From the NCBI GenBank assembly GCA_026119935.1, contig JALRMH010000025.1, positions 248,001 through 312,000 of the forward strand: a DNA stretch of 64,000 nt, written 5' to 3'. The stretch's first letter is position 1. Every line of letters starts with the position of its first letter. Under the pieces are notes generated by a model. The model made no database searches. It was not told where the DNA came from and worked only from the letters and a program-made list of their open reading frames with translations. Below are positions 1-10,020 of this stretch, one piece after another. Source of the stretch: Endothia cerciana. Lineage: Eukaryota > Ascomycota > Sordariomycetes > Diaporthales > Cryphonectriaceae. Position numbers and translations under genes: made by a program.

Positions 1-144
1 ATGGGCGGAGGAATCGGCACGGCTTGGTGCTGTCCGGGCTGCAATCTGGACTGTACCGGGTGCGACCAGTGCAACGGCGGCGACTGCTGCTCCGTCTGCG
101 ACAACTGCCCGTGTGATCAGTGCGACTGCGGCTTACAATGTTGA
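1..144 (+). CDS. Cysteine-rich small ORF at the left edge, possibly 5'-truncated
   Basis: An open frame runs from the first base of the window to a TGA at 142-144. If the ATG at base 1 is the start, the product has 47 residues, 14 of them cysteine, in repeated CxxC, CC and CxC patterns with Asp and Gly between them. There is no signal peptide and no obvious membrane segment. The spacing recalls metal-binding (metallothionein-like) peptides or the cysteine-rich tail of a larger protein. Because the frame is open at the edge, this may be only the last exon of a gene lying further left. I do not recognise a named family. The reading frame is seen directly; metal binding is inference. Confidence 0.45.
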   Translation: MGGGIGTAWCCPGCNLDCTGCDQCNGGDCCSVCDNCPCDQCDCGLQC

Positions 145-1274
145 ATGATGGATACGAAGACGATATACAAAAACGGTAGTCTGCATATTATAGTCTGCTG
201 GCACGGTTCTCTTCCTTTCTCGGAACTCGGAGCCAAGGGACATGGCGTTTCAGAAGCCACGGGTTGGGCTGGTCATTTCAAGTAGAGTGAAGGCGGGAAG
301 GCTTCTGTCACATCAGGTGAAAATTACTCACACTGCCGTGCAGGCTTGATGATCTCTGTATTAGGCGGCCTCATGATCTTGGGCAAACGAGTTCAGGAAT
401 TACGAACCTACTGGCCTACTGGTGGAAGGTCAGGCGGTCGAGGCCTCGCAGACTTGCTGTTAAGTTATGCTAAACATCAAGCTTCAGGATTTCAATTCTT
501 TAGCTCATCCGGTCTAGTTCGGAATGGAATTTCGTACATCTCAACGGGCTGGTGTTGCGTGTCAGCTGGTCTCCTGTATTTCATCGCCGAGCAACCGCTG
601 ATTTTGATCCCCTTCTCCTCCGCCTTGCACGAGTGGCTATCGCCGGACCAGCAGAGACGTAAGAACAATGTGCAAACGATGGGGGCTTCGACGCAGAGAG
701 CCTGGGACAGGGCGGTCCGAAGCAGGGCAATACACCAACATCCCGGATGGCTGGACCTGGGGCTGCGCTGGGGCACGTTGAAGGTGTGGTCACCGCGCGG
801 ACGGGACGTCTTGAAGCCGGAGAGAAGTCCAGATTCTCCCCTTCTGCAATAAACGAACAGACCAAGTGGGGGTACCTGCTGGCATCTTCCAAAGTTACAT
901 GGTATCCGCAGCAGTCCCAGTTCATCGGGCTGTAAATATGCTCTCGAGCCTGTGATTTGAACGCCGTTTGGCATGAGGCTGAGGATGTGGTAGTTAAAGG
1001 CAATGGATTTCTAAGCTGGGTGAGAATACCCGATGGTCTTCACACAGCTGCGGTTCATGTATCATTCCTCAACCCTGGTCCTTTCTACGTGCTGAGGTTG
1101 AAGCTTTTGGTCTGGAGGCTGAGATAAGGCAGCCGGAGGTCGTTTTCGCCGATCAGAGCACAGGCGCCGCAGCGACAGCTCCTTTGCAGGCATCTGCCGC
1201 GAGGCCCTGGTCTCAATCAGCCAGACCGGCGATGAATCGTCCACATCCTCGCAGGGACTTGCGCGGACTATATA
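145..1274. other. Intergenic, no supported gene
   Basis: Overlapping frames exist on both strands (for example 346-852 plus, 492-974 minus), but their compositions look random, none shows a domain, and no splice-linked set of exons is evident. The right part is presumably the promoter and 5' UTR of the gene starting at 1275. Confidence 0.5.
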
Positions 1275-2705
1275 ATGGCATCGAATCCAAGTCCAGCCAA
1301 GCGGCCGCGGACAGGTGCTGGGCCCTCCTCGCAGTCTCATCGTCACCCCCCGAACGGAGCTCAATCACTCTTTCCGAGCCCTTCACAAACACAGCTTCGA
1401 AGTCTACATCAACACCAGCATGTACCACAGACCCCCGACCGGTTCTCACCGGCAGCACTGTCCGTGTCAACAGATGCGGCGACGCCGTCGCCACTGGAGT
1501 CTCTGTCATCAGTGCCACCAGGATGGGGCCCCATGTCCCATCCCGGGAACATGACCATGTCTCTACACGAGGCTCTTGAGATCCTCGACCCAACGAGCCG
1601 GACCCCTCACGATCTCTATAGTATCCTGGCCTACTCCGCGGCCGCCCACGCGGACGTCGGCGATATGCTCGACAGGTTCGCGCGGTTCGAGCGCCAGCGC
1701 CTGGCGGTCCAGCGCCAGCGCGCCAGGGAGTATGCCGAGGCCGCGTCAGCGACACGGGCTGCCGCCGCGGAGGCCGGCGTGTCGGGGCGCTCTCAGCCTG
1801 TCGACCTTACTACGGCTCCCGACCCCACGGCGAATGGCCGCAGCGGACGGCCGTATGGGCCGGCCTGGCCGAAGGAGAAGAAGGAGTGTGCCGGGCGTGC
1901 TGCTGCCCAGAGGAGGGCAGAGAGGGAGGCCATGGCTGTGAGATCGCGCGAGAGGAAGGCAAAGAAGTCTGCGTCTTCTGCGGTCACGCCCGAGCAGGAT
2001 AAGGACTTCACATACCTCGTCCGCAAGGCGGAGGGCGAGCTGGGCTGGACGGGCCGGTACGGCCATGAGAAGGATCCGAACCGCGCGCTCAAGTACTCTC
2101 GCGCCGCGCCGAGGAAGGAGGCATCGTTCTGGTATAACAAGGCGGTGGACGTGCGGGACAACCTGAAGTGGATGCAGAAGCAGCTCATCAAGGAGATGCA
2201 GGGCGACCGCGTCTCGTTCGGGACGCGGAGGAACGCGCTGGTCGCGATGAGGCAGATCATGAGCGCCGTCGTCCTGGGTAAGAGCGAGCTTGGCAGGAAC
2301 CTCAGAGAGCATTGGTTTGACGCACTGCTGAAGAATTTCAAGAAGGCCGTGGCCCCTATTACGTATGGCGAGCTGGAAAGGCTGCGGCGGGACCAGAGGG
2401 GCCAGTGGGTGAAGGACATGAAGAGACTCATCAGGGAAGCACAAGAGCAAAAGGTTCCCGAGGCAACGCTGTTGGAAATTCTCCTTACGGTCGATCCTAG
2501 TGCCGGTGATAATTTGGAAACCGGGGTTGAGGACTCGGAGCGCGACGAGCCGGAAGACGGGGAAGGATCAGACCAGGGTGAAGAAGGCGAGGCTGACGAG
2601 AATTCGGCAGAAGACGAAGAGGAGGAGGCAGAGGAGGAACAGGTGCAAGAAGAGTACGGGCTGGAAAGTGAAGACGAAACGTCAGGAGAAGACGTGAATG
2701 CTTGA
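1275..2705 (+). CDS. Uncharacterised, probably nuclear protein with acidic C-terminal tail
   Basis: Single-exon gene of 476 codons beginning MASNPSPAKRPR. Residues 1-100 are Ser/Pro/His-rich and disordered-looking, with a KRPR-type nuclear localisation patch. Residues about 100-170 are helical and rich in Arg, Gln and Ala. Residues about 185-250 are strongly basic (KEKK, RSRERKAKK). A conserved-looking block around 250-390 contains many Trp, Tyr, Lys and Arg (GELGWTGRYGHEKD, RKEASFWYNKAV). The last 60 residues are almost entirely Glu, Asp, Ser and Gly. A basic core with an acidic tail suits a chromatin or nucleic-acid-associated protein, but I recognise no family and give no function. No intron signals interrupt the frame. 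A TATAA-like string overlaps the ATG and is too close to act as a TATA box for this start. Confidence 0.75.
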   Translation: MASNPSPAKRPRTGAGPSSQSHRHPPNGAQSLFPSPSQTQLRSLHQHQHVPQTPDRFSPAALSVSTDAATPSPLESLSSVPPGWGPMSHPGNMTMSLHEALEILDPTSRTPHDLYSILAYSAAAHADVGDMLDRFARFERQRLAVQRQRAREYAEAASATRAAAAEAGVSGRSQPVDLTTAPDPTANGRSGRPYGPAWPKEKKECAGRAAAQRRAEREAMAVRSRERKAKKSASSAVTPEQDKDFTYLVRKAEGELGWTGRYGHEKDPNRALKYSRAAPRKEASFWYNKAVDVRDNLKWMQKQLIKEMQGDRVSFGTRRNALVAMRQIMSAVVLGKSELGRNLREHWFDALLKNFKKAVAPITYGELERLRRDQRGQWVKDMKRLIREAQEQKVPEATLLEILLTVDPSAGDNLETGVEDSERDEPEDGEGSDQGEEGEADENSAEDEEEEAEEEQVQEEYGLESEDETSGEDVNA

Positions 2706-3258
2706 GGATCCCCTACCTCCATCTTCTTCTTTCGTCTTACTCCAGAAAGAAAGGATTTTCGATTCTTGGACTCCAAATGAGCTTTGTTTGCATCGCTAGA
2801 GCAGCCCATTGGACCGTGTCCAGGCGAGGACCCCATGGTGAGATCTTTACTTGGTACGTCGCAGTAATAATAATTCCCACGTACCCGCCGCGCCCGAATT
2901 CTGGGGATGTGACATCAGGGCAACGTCCCACAACCTCCGGCCGTAAGACCTGGCCGCCCTCCTCCAATGCATGGATTCCTGCGGTTCCCTCATGTTCTAA
3001 ATCGGGATAGGGGAGTTTGCTGCTTATTCAAACACATGCAAGTATGACATCCTTCTCCCACATAGATGCATTTCCCTTCATTTTTGAGCCTCAGGGTCTC
3101 GCCGCTTTTCGATCTCTCCTTTGACGTCTTCTTTCTTGTTTCGCATCAATCCCCGGGTCCTCCACACTTGACGTCCTCAACCCGTCCCCCACAGACGAGC
3201 TCTTGTCCGCCATACTCGAAGTTCTTCGACGACCTGACAGATCCGTCACACACGCAAA
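2706..3258. other. Intergenic and 5' region of the CYSTM-type gene
   Basis: No coding frame is supported. The last 190 bases before the ATG at 3259 are pyrimidine-rich (CT-rich stretches around 3090-3210), as is common in promoters and 5' UTRs of highly expressed fungal genes. Confidence 0.45.
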
Positions 3259-3540
3259 ATGGACGAGTCGACGGCGGTAATCACACCACCTGCGGCAGGC
3301 TACATCCCCCAACGCCCGCTGTCCGTCACACCCGAAGAAGATGCGCCGCGACGAGACAGCCCGTCCGACAACAAAGCAGCATACCGGCAGCAGGAGCCAA
3401 TACGCATGCAGACACAGTCGCTCGGGGATGAGTCGCCCGACATCAGAGGTGGACGTGGAGGCCGCGGGTGCGGAGAATGTTGTCTGTACTGCTGCGGGAT
3501 CGTGGTGTTAATAAAATGCCTAGACAGCTTTTGCGGTTGA
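3259..3540 (+). CDS. Small CYSTM-type cysteine-rich C-terminal membrane protein
   Basis: A single-exon, 93-residue protein starting at ATG 3259 in a good context (gcaaaATGg). The first 60 residues are hydrophilic and rich in Pro, Gln and Asp. A Gly/Arg linker (RGGRGGRG) then leads to a C-terminal segment with Cys71, 74, 75, 78, 79, 87 and 92 around a short hydrophobic stretch (GIVVLIKCL). This architecture, disordered polar N-terminus plus cysteine-rich tail-anchor, is that of CYSTM proteins, a eukaryotic family associated with stress tolerance and plasma-membrane anchoring. The family call is from architecture and motif. Function in stress is family knowledge, not visible here. Confidence 0.7.
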   Translation: MDESTAVITPPAAGYIPQRPLSVTPEEDAPRRDSPSDNKAAYRQQEPIRMQTQSLGDESPDIRGGRGGRGCGECCLYCCGIVVLIKCLDSFCG

Positions 3541-3562
3541 CGCCGGGCAGATATGAACACCA

Positions 3563-3616
<54 letters not shown>

Positions 3617-5517
3617 AAAAAAAAAAAGGGGGGGGGGGGTTGGCTGAGGCATATAGGAGACATGAACATGGCGCCAAGGAGGAGTTTTGGGTATTTCATA
3701 GGTTGGTCATGATAGGTTTCGCCCGGGAGAGGCGTTTATGGTGAACTTGATCGTGATGTTCCGGTGTCAGATCGGGGCTTCTTAATCGGCGACACGCATG
3801 GTGGAGGGGCCACTTCCCCTCTATGGAGATCACCCGTCTCGGCCTTATAGCGAGACCGAGTGACGAACAAAGGGTAACTGTTCGCATGAGATTGAATATG
3901 TTTCTGATCAGCGGACAAAATGCAACACTTTTCCAGGAAAATCACAGACATGTCTGTAAATATTATCTTCTAGGCCTTGGTAGGAAAATTAGCAACTTGA
4001 AACCGAGAGGATCCTCCTCAAAAAAAAATCCGGCTCGTCGCAAGTCCTTCGCCTAGGCTTCATCCAGATAAATATTCAGACATCGGGATAAGGTTACGAA
4101 CCTCGTGACCACCAGCTCGCCGGTCAGTCTCCTCAAAGAGGACAAGTGTCTGAAAAGGCTTGTATGATGACGGTCTCCAGTGCGAACTCAAAGTGGGCAA
4201 AACAATGCCAACATAGCCAAGGCCTGCCATGTCTTGCAAGGCCAATGCAAATATCCAACTCGATCGTAACTCGCCACGCGTACATAGCTATCCACTAGGT
4301 ATCTACACGCGAGGAGTCCGCGACAAGATTGCTAGTACTACGTATAGCCTCAGATGGCCCACATGTGGCTATCTAACCACAGCCAACCCACTTGATTTCG
4401 TCGACCTTATCATTGAACTGCCCTTGATGCACCCCGGTACATGCCTCGCTAAATACCGTGTCGCGCGGTTGGCGAGTGTGTGGTGAAACTACCAGTGAAC
4501 CCACCCACCCCCAGCACCTTATATATAATCAGTAGGGTGGCCAGCTCGCTTCCTCTTCCCTCCGGAAGAGGGAGGGACGTCCTTTTAAAATATACCATGA
4601 TTGCCATCACTGATATGATATATTGACCACAACAGGCCGCCGTAGCTCTTGGCCGGGCTGTTCGCCCGTCCTGTTGAAAGTTCACATGTAAGATGCCCAT
4701 CGGGAACCTCCGTGAGCATGTCTTTCCAGCTCCGTAATTCCAGCTCCGTAACTGCAAGGCCTGGGTGTCCGCGCCTTACGTGGACATCAATCATCTCAAG
4801 CTAGTGAGGATACTACATACAGCATGAAGCGACAGCACCAGGCTCCGCTGAGGCACGGCCTGTTGGCGGAATCAAAGCACACAAGGCGCGAGCTCCGGTC
4901 ACGATCCGGATATGGCGAGGTCTCGACCTTGATATCGTCTGTCTGTTGTTCTGTTGTAGATAGCACTACGGAACTCTGCCAACGAGATTCCAGCCCACTT
5001 GGTTTACCGATACTGTACCTGCATGAATCGACCCACTCATGACACCTCAGACGCAGTAATCTGAGGGCCCGGGCGCCCGCGACCGGAGATATGGCTCGGC
5101 AGACTGAGGTGAAAGGTTCCTCCTCGAGTCTGAATAAATGACTTGCACGCAGGCTGCTGGAAGCATGAGGCTCAAACGGCCGTTATCTCAACTCATATAC
5201 TGCCGGGGTGGCCCCCCTGCACACACACTCGATATTCAGTTTTGGACAATCAGCCCCCGAATTATGGGCCCCAAGGTCCCCTATGACGAACTACGGGAGT
5301 GAATTCTACGTCAAGCGCGAGCATGAACAGCCACGCTTGGGATGTTACTAGCTGCGGTGAAGTGACTCGCAGCTTGCATACTACGGGTCACATTCCAGCA
5401 CGGGGAACGGAGAGACCTGGAAAGAGGAGAAGAACGACCAAAACAGTACCGCCTGCTGCTCACACCACCCAGGCCAAAACTAACCTCAACACGGCTGCAC
5501 CCAAGCAAAGAGCAAAC
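3541..5517. other. Intergenic, gene-free apart from simple repeats
   Basis: It holds the AC microsatellite and A/G runs near 3569-3639 and no supported coding frame. The part from about 5299 to 5517 is open in frame with the dehydratase downstream, but its composition is unlike the protein and it is taken as 5' UTR and promoter. Confidence 0.5.
3569..3639. repeat. AC microsatellite followed by A and G homopolymer runs
   Basis: About 23 AC units (3569-3614) are followed by an 11-base A run and a 12-base G run ending at 3639. The tract lies just 3' of the CYSTM-type gene, in its probable 3' UTR or intergenic DNA. Confidence 0.95.
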
Positions 5518-7542
5518 ATGAGCTGCGAGTCAGCCTGCCGCGACTGCACCAGCGAGTGCGGCGACCGGCTTGTCGACATCGAGGACTACGAGGCGGAGCT
5601 GATCAGAGTACGGGCCCGGGAGAGGCAGCTGGAGGAGACGATGGCCAGGATCCGCAGCGAGCTGGCGCCCAGGCCGAAACCGAAATTGCGTTCCTCGGAC
5701 TGGTTCAACCGGAAGGACGACCTGGGCATGACCGCGCTCTATGTCGAGAGGTACCTCAACTATGGACTGACCCGCGAGGAGCTCATGTCGGATAAGCCGA
5801 TAATTGGCATCGCGCAGTCTGGATCTGACGTCGCACCTGTGAGAGAGAGACCTTGCTGTATTTTTAATCTTGATGCCTCCGCGATGGGGCCCGACGCATG
5901 TCTAATGACCTCCGTACCTTTGTAGTGCAACCGACACCACGTCGAACTGGCCAAGCGAGTTCGTGAAGGCATCCGCTCAGCTGGTGGTATCGCCTTCGAG
6001 TTTCCCATGCACCCGATCCAGGAGAGCACAAGGCGGCCGACGGCGAGCCTGGACCGAAACCTGGCCTACCTCGGGCTCGTCGAGATCATGCACGCCTACC
6101 CCTTCGACGGCGTCGTCCTCCTCACAGGCTGTGACAAGACGACACCGGCATGCCTGATGGCTGCCGCCACGGTCAACATCCCCGCCATATGCCTGAACGT
6201 CGGGCCCATGCTCAACGGGTGGGTGCACGGACAGAGGGTCGGGTCCGGCACCGTCGTCTGGCAGGCCCGAGAGGAGCACGCCGCGGGCCGCATCGGCGAC
6301 GGGGAGGTGCTCGACATGGTTGCCAGCGGCACGCCCAGCCCCGGCCACTGCAACACCATGGGCACCGCGTCCACGATGAACGCCCTGGCCGAGGCGCTGG
6401 GGATGGCCCTGCCTGGTTCCGCAGCGATACCCGCCCCGTACCGGGAGCGGTCTCAGGCCGCGTACCAGACCGGCGAGCGCATCGTGGGGATGGTGCATGA
6501 GGACCTGAGGCCCTGCGACGTCATGACCCGCAGCGCGTTCGAGAACGCCATCGTGGCCAACACGGCCATCGGGGGCAGTACTAATGCGCCGATCCACCTC
6601 TGTGCCATAGCAAAACACGCGGGCGTGCCGCTGGACCTGGACGACTGGGACCGGATCGGGTTCTCGGTCCCGCTGCTGGTGAACATGCAGCCGGCCGGTG
6701 CGATGCTCAGCGAGGACTACTACCGCGCCGGAGGCCTCCCCGCGGTCATGGCAGAGCTGCTCGAGGCGGGTCGGCTGCCACATCCCGAGGCCATCACCTG
6801 CAACGGGAAGACCGTGGCCGGCAACGTGCGCGGCAAGTTTACCTGGGACCGGCGCACCATCAAGCCTTTCAACCACCCCATCAAGGAAAACGCCGGCTTC
6901 CTCCACCTGACCGGGACGCTCTTCGACTCGGCCATCATGAAGACGTCGGTCATCTCCCCCGAGTTCCGCAGGAGGTTCCTCTCGGATCCGGGCGACCCGA
7001 ACGCCTTCGAGTGCAAGGTCGCGGTCTTTGACGGCCCGGAGGACTACAACGACCGGCTCGAGGACGCCGAGATCGACCCTCGGACGATCCTCGTGATGCG
7101 AGGCGTCGGGCCCTTGGGCTACCCGGGCGCCGCGGAGGTCGTCAACCGCCACGCGCCCGCGAGGCTGCTGAAGAAGGGGGTGCGGGACCCCCCCTGCATC
7201 GGCGACGGCCGCCAGTCGGGGACGTCCGGGTCGCCGAGCATCCTTAACGCGACGCCCGAGGCCGCGGACGGGGGCAACATGGCGCTGTTGAGGGACGGAG
7301 ACCTGGTCAGGGTCGACCTGGACAAGAGGCGCGTCGATATCATGCTGCCGGAGGAGGAGCTCAGGACGAGGCGCGAGGCGCTCGAGGCCCAGGGCGGGTA
7401 CCAGGCCCCGCCGAGCCAGACACCGTGGCAGGACATCTTCCGCCGGGAGGTCGGCGGGCTGGGCGAGGGCATGGTGTTCAAGCGGGCTGTGCGGTTTCAG
7501 CGGATCGCGCAGAGATACCCGGTCCCCAGGGACAATCATTGA
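5518..7542 (+). CDS. IlvD/Edd family dehydratase, L-arabinonate/sugar-acid dehydratase type
   Basis: Two exons (5518-5838 and 5926-7542; intron 87 nt with ctaatgac branch site) encode 645 residues. The enzyme should dehydrate an aldonic acid or dihydroxy acid using a [2Fe-2S] cluster and Mg2+. The three cluster cysteines are present: Cys108 (SDVAPCNRHH, created by the splice), Cys176 (TGCDKTTPAC) and Cys249 (GHCNTMGTA). Their spacing of 68 and 73 residues equals that of the bacterial L-arabinonate dehydratase subgroup as I recall it (59/127/200). The C-terminal block (PPSQTPWQDI) also favours that subgroup over branched-chain-amino-acid IlvD. The first 50 residues are an extra N-terminal extension with four cysteines (positions 3, 7, 10 and 14) and a short coiled coil. 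An upstream in-frame ATG at 5299 would lengthen it, but the 5518 start has the better context and composition. Substrate is inferred. Confidence 0.9.
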
Positions 7543-7916
7543 TCTTGGTGGCGGGCCAGGAGGGCGTGTTACGCTGGCTGCATTTCCTGGGAGGTGACTC
7601 AAACACTAGATACGTACCATAATTTATAATGCTGCCCTTGCCTAAGGATGACAGTCGGGACGACTGTGTCGTCTTTCCCTTATGAAGCCCGCTCTCGGGC
7701 TTCCGCCCCCCCCCCCCCCCCACCCTAACCGTAATCTGCACGTCCCAGCTCGGGCGTCCACGCTGTTGTCCCGTATGTAGGTCTGTAAGCTGACCCCTGA
7801 TGTCCTTCCAAACGCCCATTGCATGCTGGAGATGATCCCATCGCCATCAGGATGAAAAGCAACACCGCCCCGTATCGTATCAAATCCTCGCCCAGCCCGA
7901 ATCATCATCATCCTCA
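7543..7916. other. Intergenic between convergent genes, with a 16-base C run
   Basis: Shared 3' region of the dehydratase (plus) and the rhomboid gene (minus). A pure C run occupies 7706-7721. No coding frame is supported. Confidence 0.5.
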
Positions 7917-8645
7917 TCATCGAAACCTGAGCGGCGGCCGGCCCCCCCTCCTCATCGCCAGCAGGTAGAAGGCCGTCCCGAACGCCGCGCCTCCCAGGTG
8001 CGCGGCATACCCGATATACGAGCCCGACCGCATCCAGCTCTCCTCCCTCTGGCCCGAGGCCCTCTCCTCGAACAGCTTATACATGTCCCACGCGATGAAG
8101 CCCACCACCACCGTCCGGTAGGAGATGTCGATGGGGATGAACATGACGCGCATCGGCAGCCACGGCGCGGCCAGCATCGTCGCCATCAGCATCCCCTGGA
8201 CCATCCCCGACGCGCCCAGCCCGGGCACGTCGGGCTCGCCCGCGCGCACGCGCCTCGTGCTGTCGTACAGCGAGCCGGCGGACCCGCCCAGCGCGGACCC
8301 GAGGGCGAGCACGCCCAGGCGCGCGGGGCCGAGCCCGACGTAGCTCGCGATCCTGCCGGCCTCGGCGACCATGAACATGTTGACGGCCAGGTGGAGGACG
8401 TCCCTGTGGCTGAAGGCGGACGTGAGCATCGTGTACCAGCGGCCCTCGTCGACGTTGCGGCGCGTCAGGGTGAAGTTCCGGACCATGTAGTTCCGGTGCC
8501 GGACCTGCGCCTCGAAGTAGGCCGGCGATTTGGGCTCCTTGGCGACCTTTGGGTCCGCCCACATGACGTGCCACCTGCCGAAGACGCAGAGGTTCGCGCC
8601 GATGGTGCCCCAGGTGAGGGCCTTTACGGCGCGGGCTGAGGCCAT
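7917..8645 (-). CDS. Rhomboid-family intramembrane serine protease
   Basis: A single-exon, 242-residue polytopic membrane protein starting at ATG 8645. Rhomboids cleave transmembrane segments of other proteins with a Ser-His dyad inside the membrane. The catalytic Ser146 is in GLGASGM and the catalytic His216 is in AAHLGG. The structural HxxxN motif of TM2 is at His85/Asn89 (HLAVNM). All key residues are therefore intact and the protein is predicted active. About six hydrophobic segments can be counted. The N-terminus is short and somewhat basic (MASARAVKAL), and the SAFSH...HL..NM region recalls PARL/Pcp1-like mitochondrial rhomboids, but localisation is uncertain. It is convergent with the dehydratase at 5518. 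GC-rich codon use matches that neighbour. Confidence 0.88.
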   Translation of the reverse strand: MASARAVKALTWGTIGANLCVFGRWHVMWADPKVAKEPKSPAYFEAQVRHRNYMVRNFTLTRRNVDEGRWYTMLTSAFSHRDVLHLAVNMFMVAEAGRIASYVGLGPARLGVLALGSALGGSAGSLYDSTRRVRAGEPDVPGLGASGMVQGMLMATMLAAPWLPMRVMFIPIDISYRTVVVGFIAWDMYKLFEERASGQREESWMRSGSYIGYAAHLGGAAFGTAFYLLAMRRGGRPPLRFR

Positions 8646-9508
8646 GGCCGTGAGGAGGGGAGTCTGGAGGTGCCTGGATGGCGTGGGTGATGGGGTACGG
8701 CTCGAGTCGTCTGGCGGCAGACGAGCGTGAGGTGGTATGTGTTGCTGTAAGCCAGACTGTCGATCCGGCCAGCCCCTCGCGAAGGGTTTTTCAGGATATA
8801 GAGAACCAGAATCTTATCTTTGGGGAGGGGGGGGGGAGGGGGGAGGACTGCCTGTTGGCACTTTGAGAGTGAGCGGCCGTCTTTGAAAAGCAGCCACCCG
8901 TTGTTTGCTGAAGATGAACCGCGCGGCTAGTATGACGCCAAGTCGTCCGGGACTCGTTTGTTTGTGAACGAAGTGTCCACCTCCCTCACCCAGCTCTCGC
9001 ATGTTGTCAGGACAGTGCAGACCACCCAGGGCGTTCACCGGGTCGCACTGTACGAGACTGATCTTGATTCGAAATGTTCTGGCCTTTTGAGGGACGTCGC
9101 CTCAGTATGTCTTGCACCGATTACCTGTGGACTTGGCCGAGTTGTCCTCGAACGAAAGCGAGTTGTCCTCGAACGAAAGCGAGAAGCCGGCTGGATCGGG
9201 CCATCCCACATCGGTTTCCTGCTGGAATCATGTCCGCCGCGATCATTCCAAGTTGAGGGTCAGGTGTATCAGATGGGCAGGTGGTCATGATACATTCCAT
9301 TATACGATATACACTAGAATATTCCGGCATCATCCATCCATTACATACCGTTCTTCCTTGTTCTGCAGGACCATGCCGTTTCATCTTACTCGCCTCACGC
9401 ACCCTCCGAAGCCGTGGGTATCTGAAAAGCAGTGCGAAACAGGCGAGGCCCCGCATGCACAGCTGCCGCAGCCCGCGCAGGCGTGACAGATAGCGGCCAC
9501 CGCGAAAG
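8646..9508. other. Intergenic, with G runs and a tandem 21-mer
   Basis: Promoter side of the rhomboid gene and 3' side of the secreted-protein gene. It contains interrupted G runs at 8822-8843 and a perfect two-copy 21-bp repeat at 9139-9180. Frames crossing the repeat do not look coding. Confidence 0.45.
9139..9180. repeat. Perfect tandem duplication, 2 x 21 bp
   Basis: The unit gagttgtcctcgaacgaaag plus c occurs twice head to tail without mismatch. It lies in non-coding DNA, 0.5 kb from the rhomboid start. Confidence 0.9.
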
Positions 9509-10020
9509 CTATACCAGCCCCGCCACGGGAGGCCGGAGGCGCACGTCCTGGGTGAACCGCCTGTTGAGGTTGTTGGCCGCGTGGCAGGCCTGGTTCTGCG
9601 CATCACAGTCCGCCACGCCGCCGCAGAGTTGGCCTGCATTGGCGGTGTCGGCGCAGGCATTGTGCTGTACGTCGCAGGACCTGCCGAGGGCGGCGCTGAC
9701 GCCGACGAAGGTGTCCCCGTCCACGGAGAAGGGCCGGTCGCCGGTGCCCTGGGTGACGGCTGGTGGCGCACCGCCGAGGACCCCGGTGAACTTCTGGAGG
9801 TTGTCCCCTACGGCGACCGTGCCGGTACCGCTGCTGCCCAGTGTGCGTCATTAGCATCGCGTCTCAGGGAGCGAGACCGGAACAGGGACATACCGGTACA
9901 TCCTGTAGCTGCGCCAGTCGGGGCCGGTGGTGCGGCAGAGGCTGCCTGGGTGCTGGCCGCTGGCATGGCTGAAGCAACGGCCAGATAGGAGACAATAATG
10001 GCGGCGGTGAAACCCTTCAT
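9509..10020 (-). CDS. Small secreted cysteine-containing protein
   Basis: Two exons on the minus strand: 10020-9894 and 9807-9509, joined across an 86-nt intron (GTATGT...gctaatgac...GTAG). They give 141 residues. The start at 10020 yields a clear signal peptide (MKGFTAAIIVSYLAVASA) followed by a Pro/Ala linker. The mature part has Cys41 and a C-terminal block with six cysteines (RSCDVQ, NACAD, LCGG, DCDAQ, QACH). The segment from QKFTGVLGGAPPAV to RSCDVQHNACAD matches a pattern I recall from uncharacterised secreted proteins of many ascomycetes. Even cysteine spacing suggests disulphides. A nearer acceptor, 26 bases upstream, would keep the wrong frame and reach the TAG at 9808, so the GTAG acceptor was chosen. 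Function is unknown; cell wall or effector-like roles would be guesses. Confidence 0.75.

Noticed and set aside
492..1003. Minus-strand frames opposite the region before 1275
   Set aside because: Overlapping frames give equally random-looking proteins, one starts only at a non-ATG codon, and no motif is present.
5299..5517. In-frame upstream ATG extending the dehydratase by 73 codons
   Set aside because: The added sequence has low-complexity, UTR-like composition, and the ATG at 5518 has the better context. The extension would not add any family feature.
8077..8639. Long frames overlapping the rhomboid gene in other frames
   Set aside because: They are shadows of GC-rich coding DNA and are rich in Arg, Ala and Gly only.
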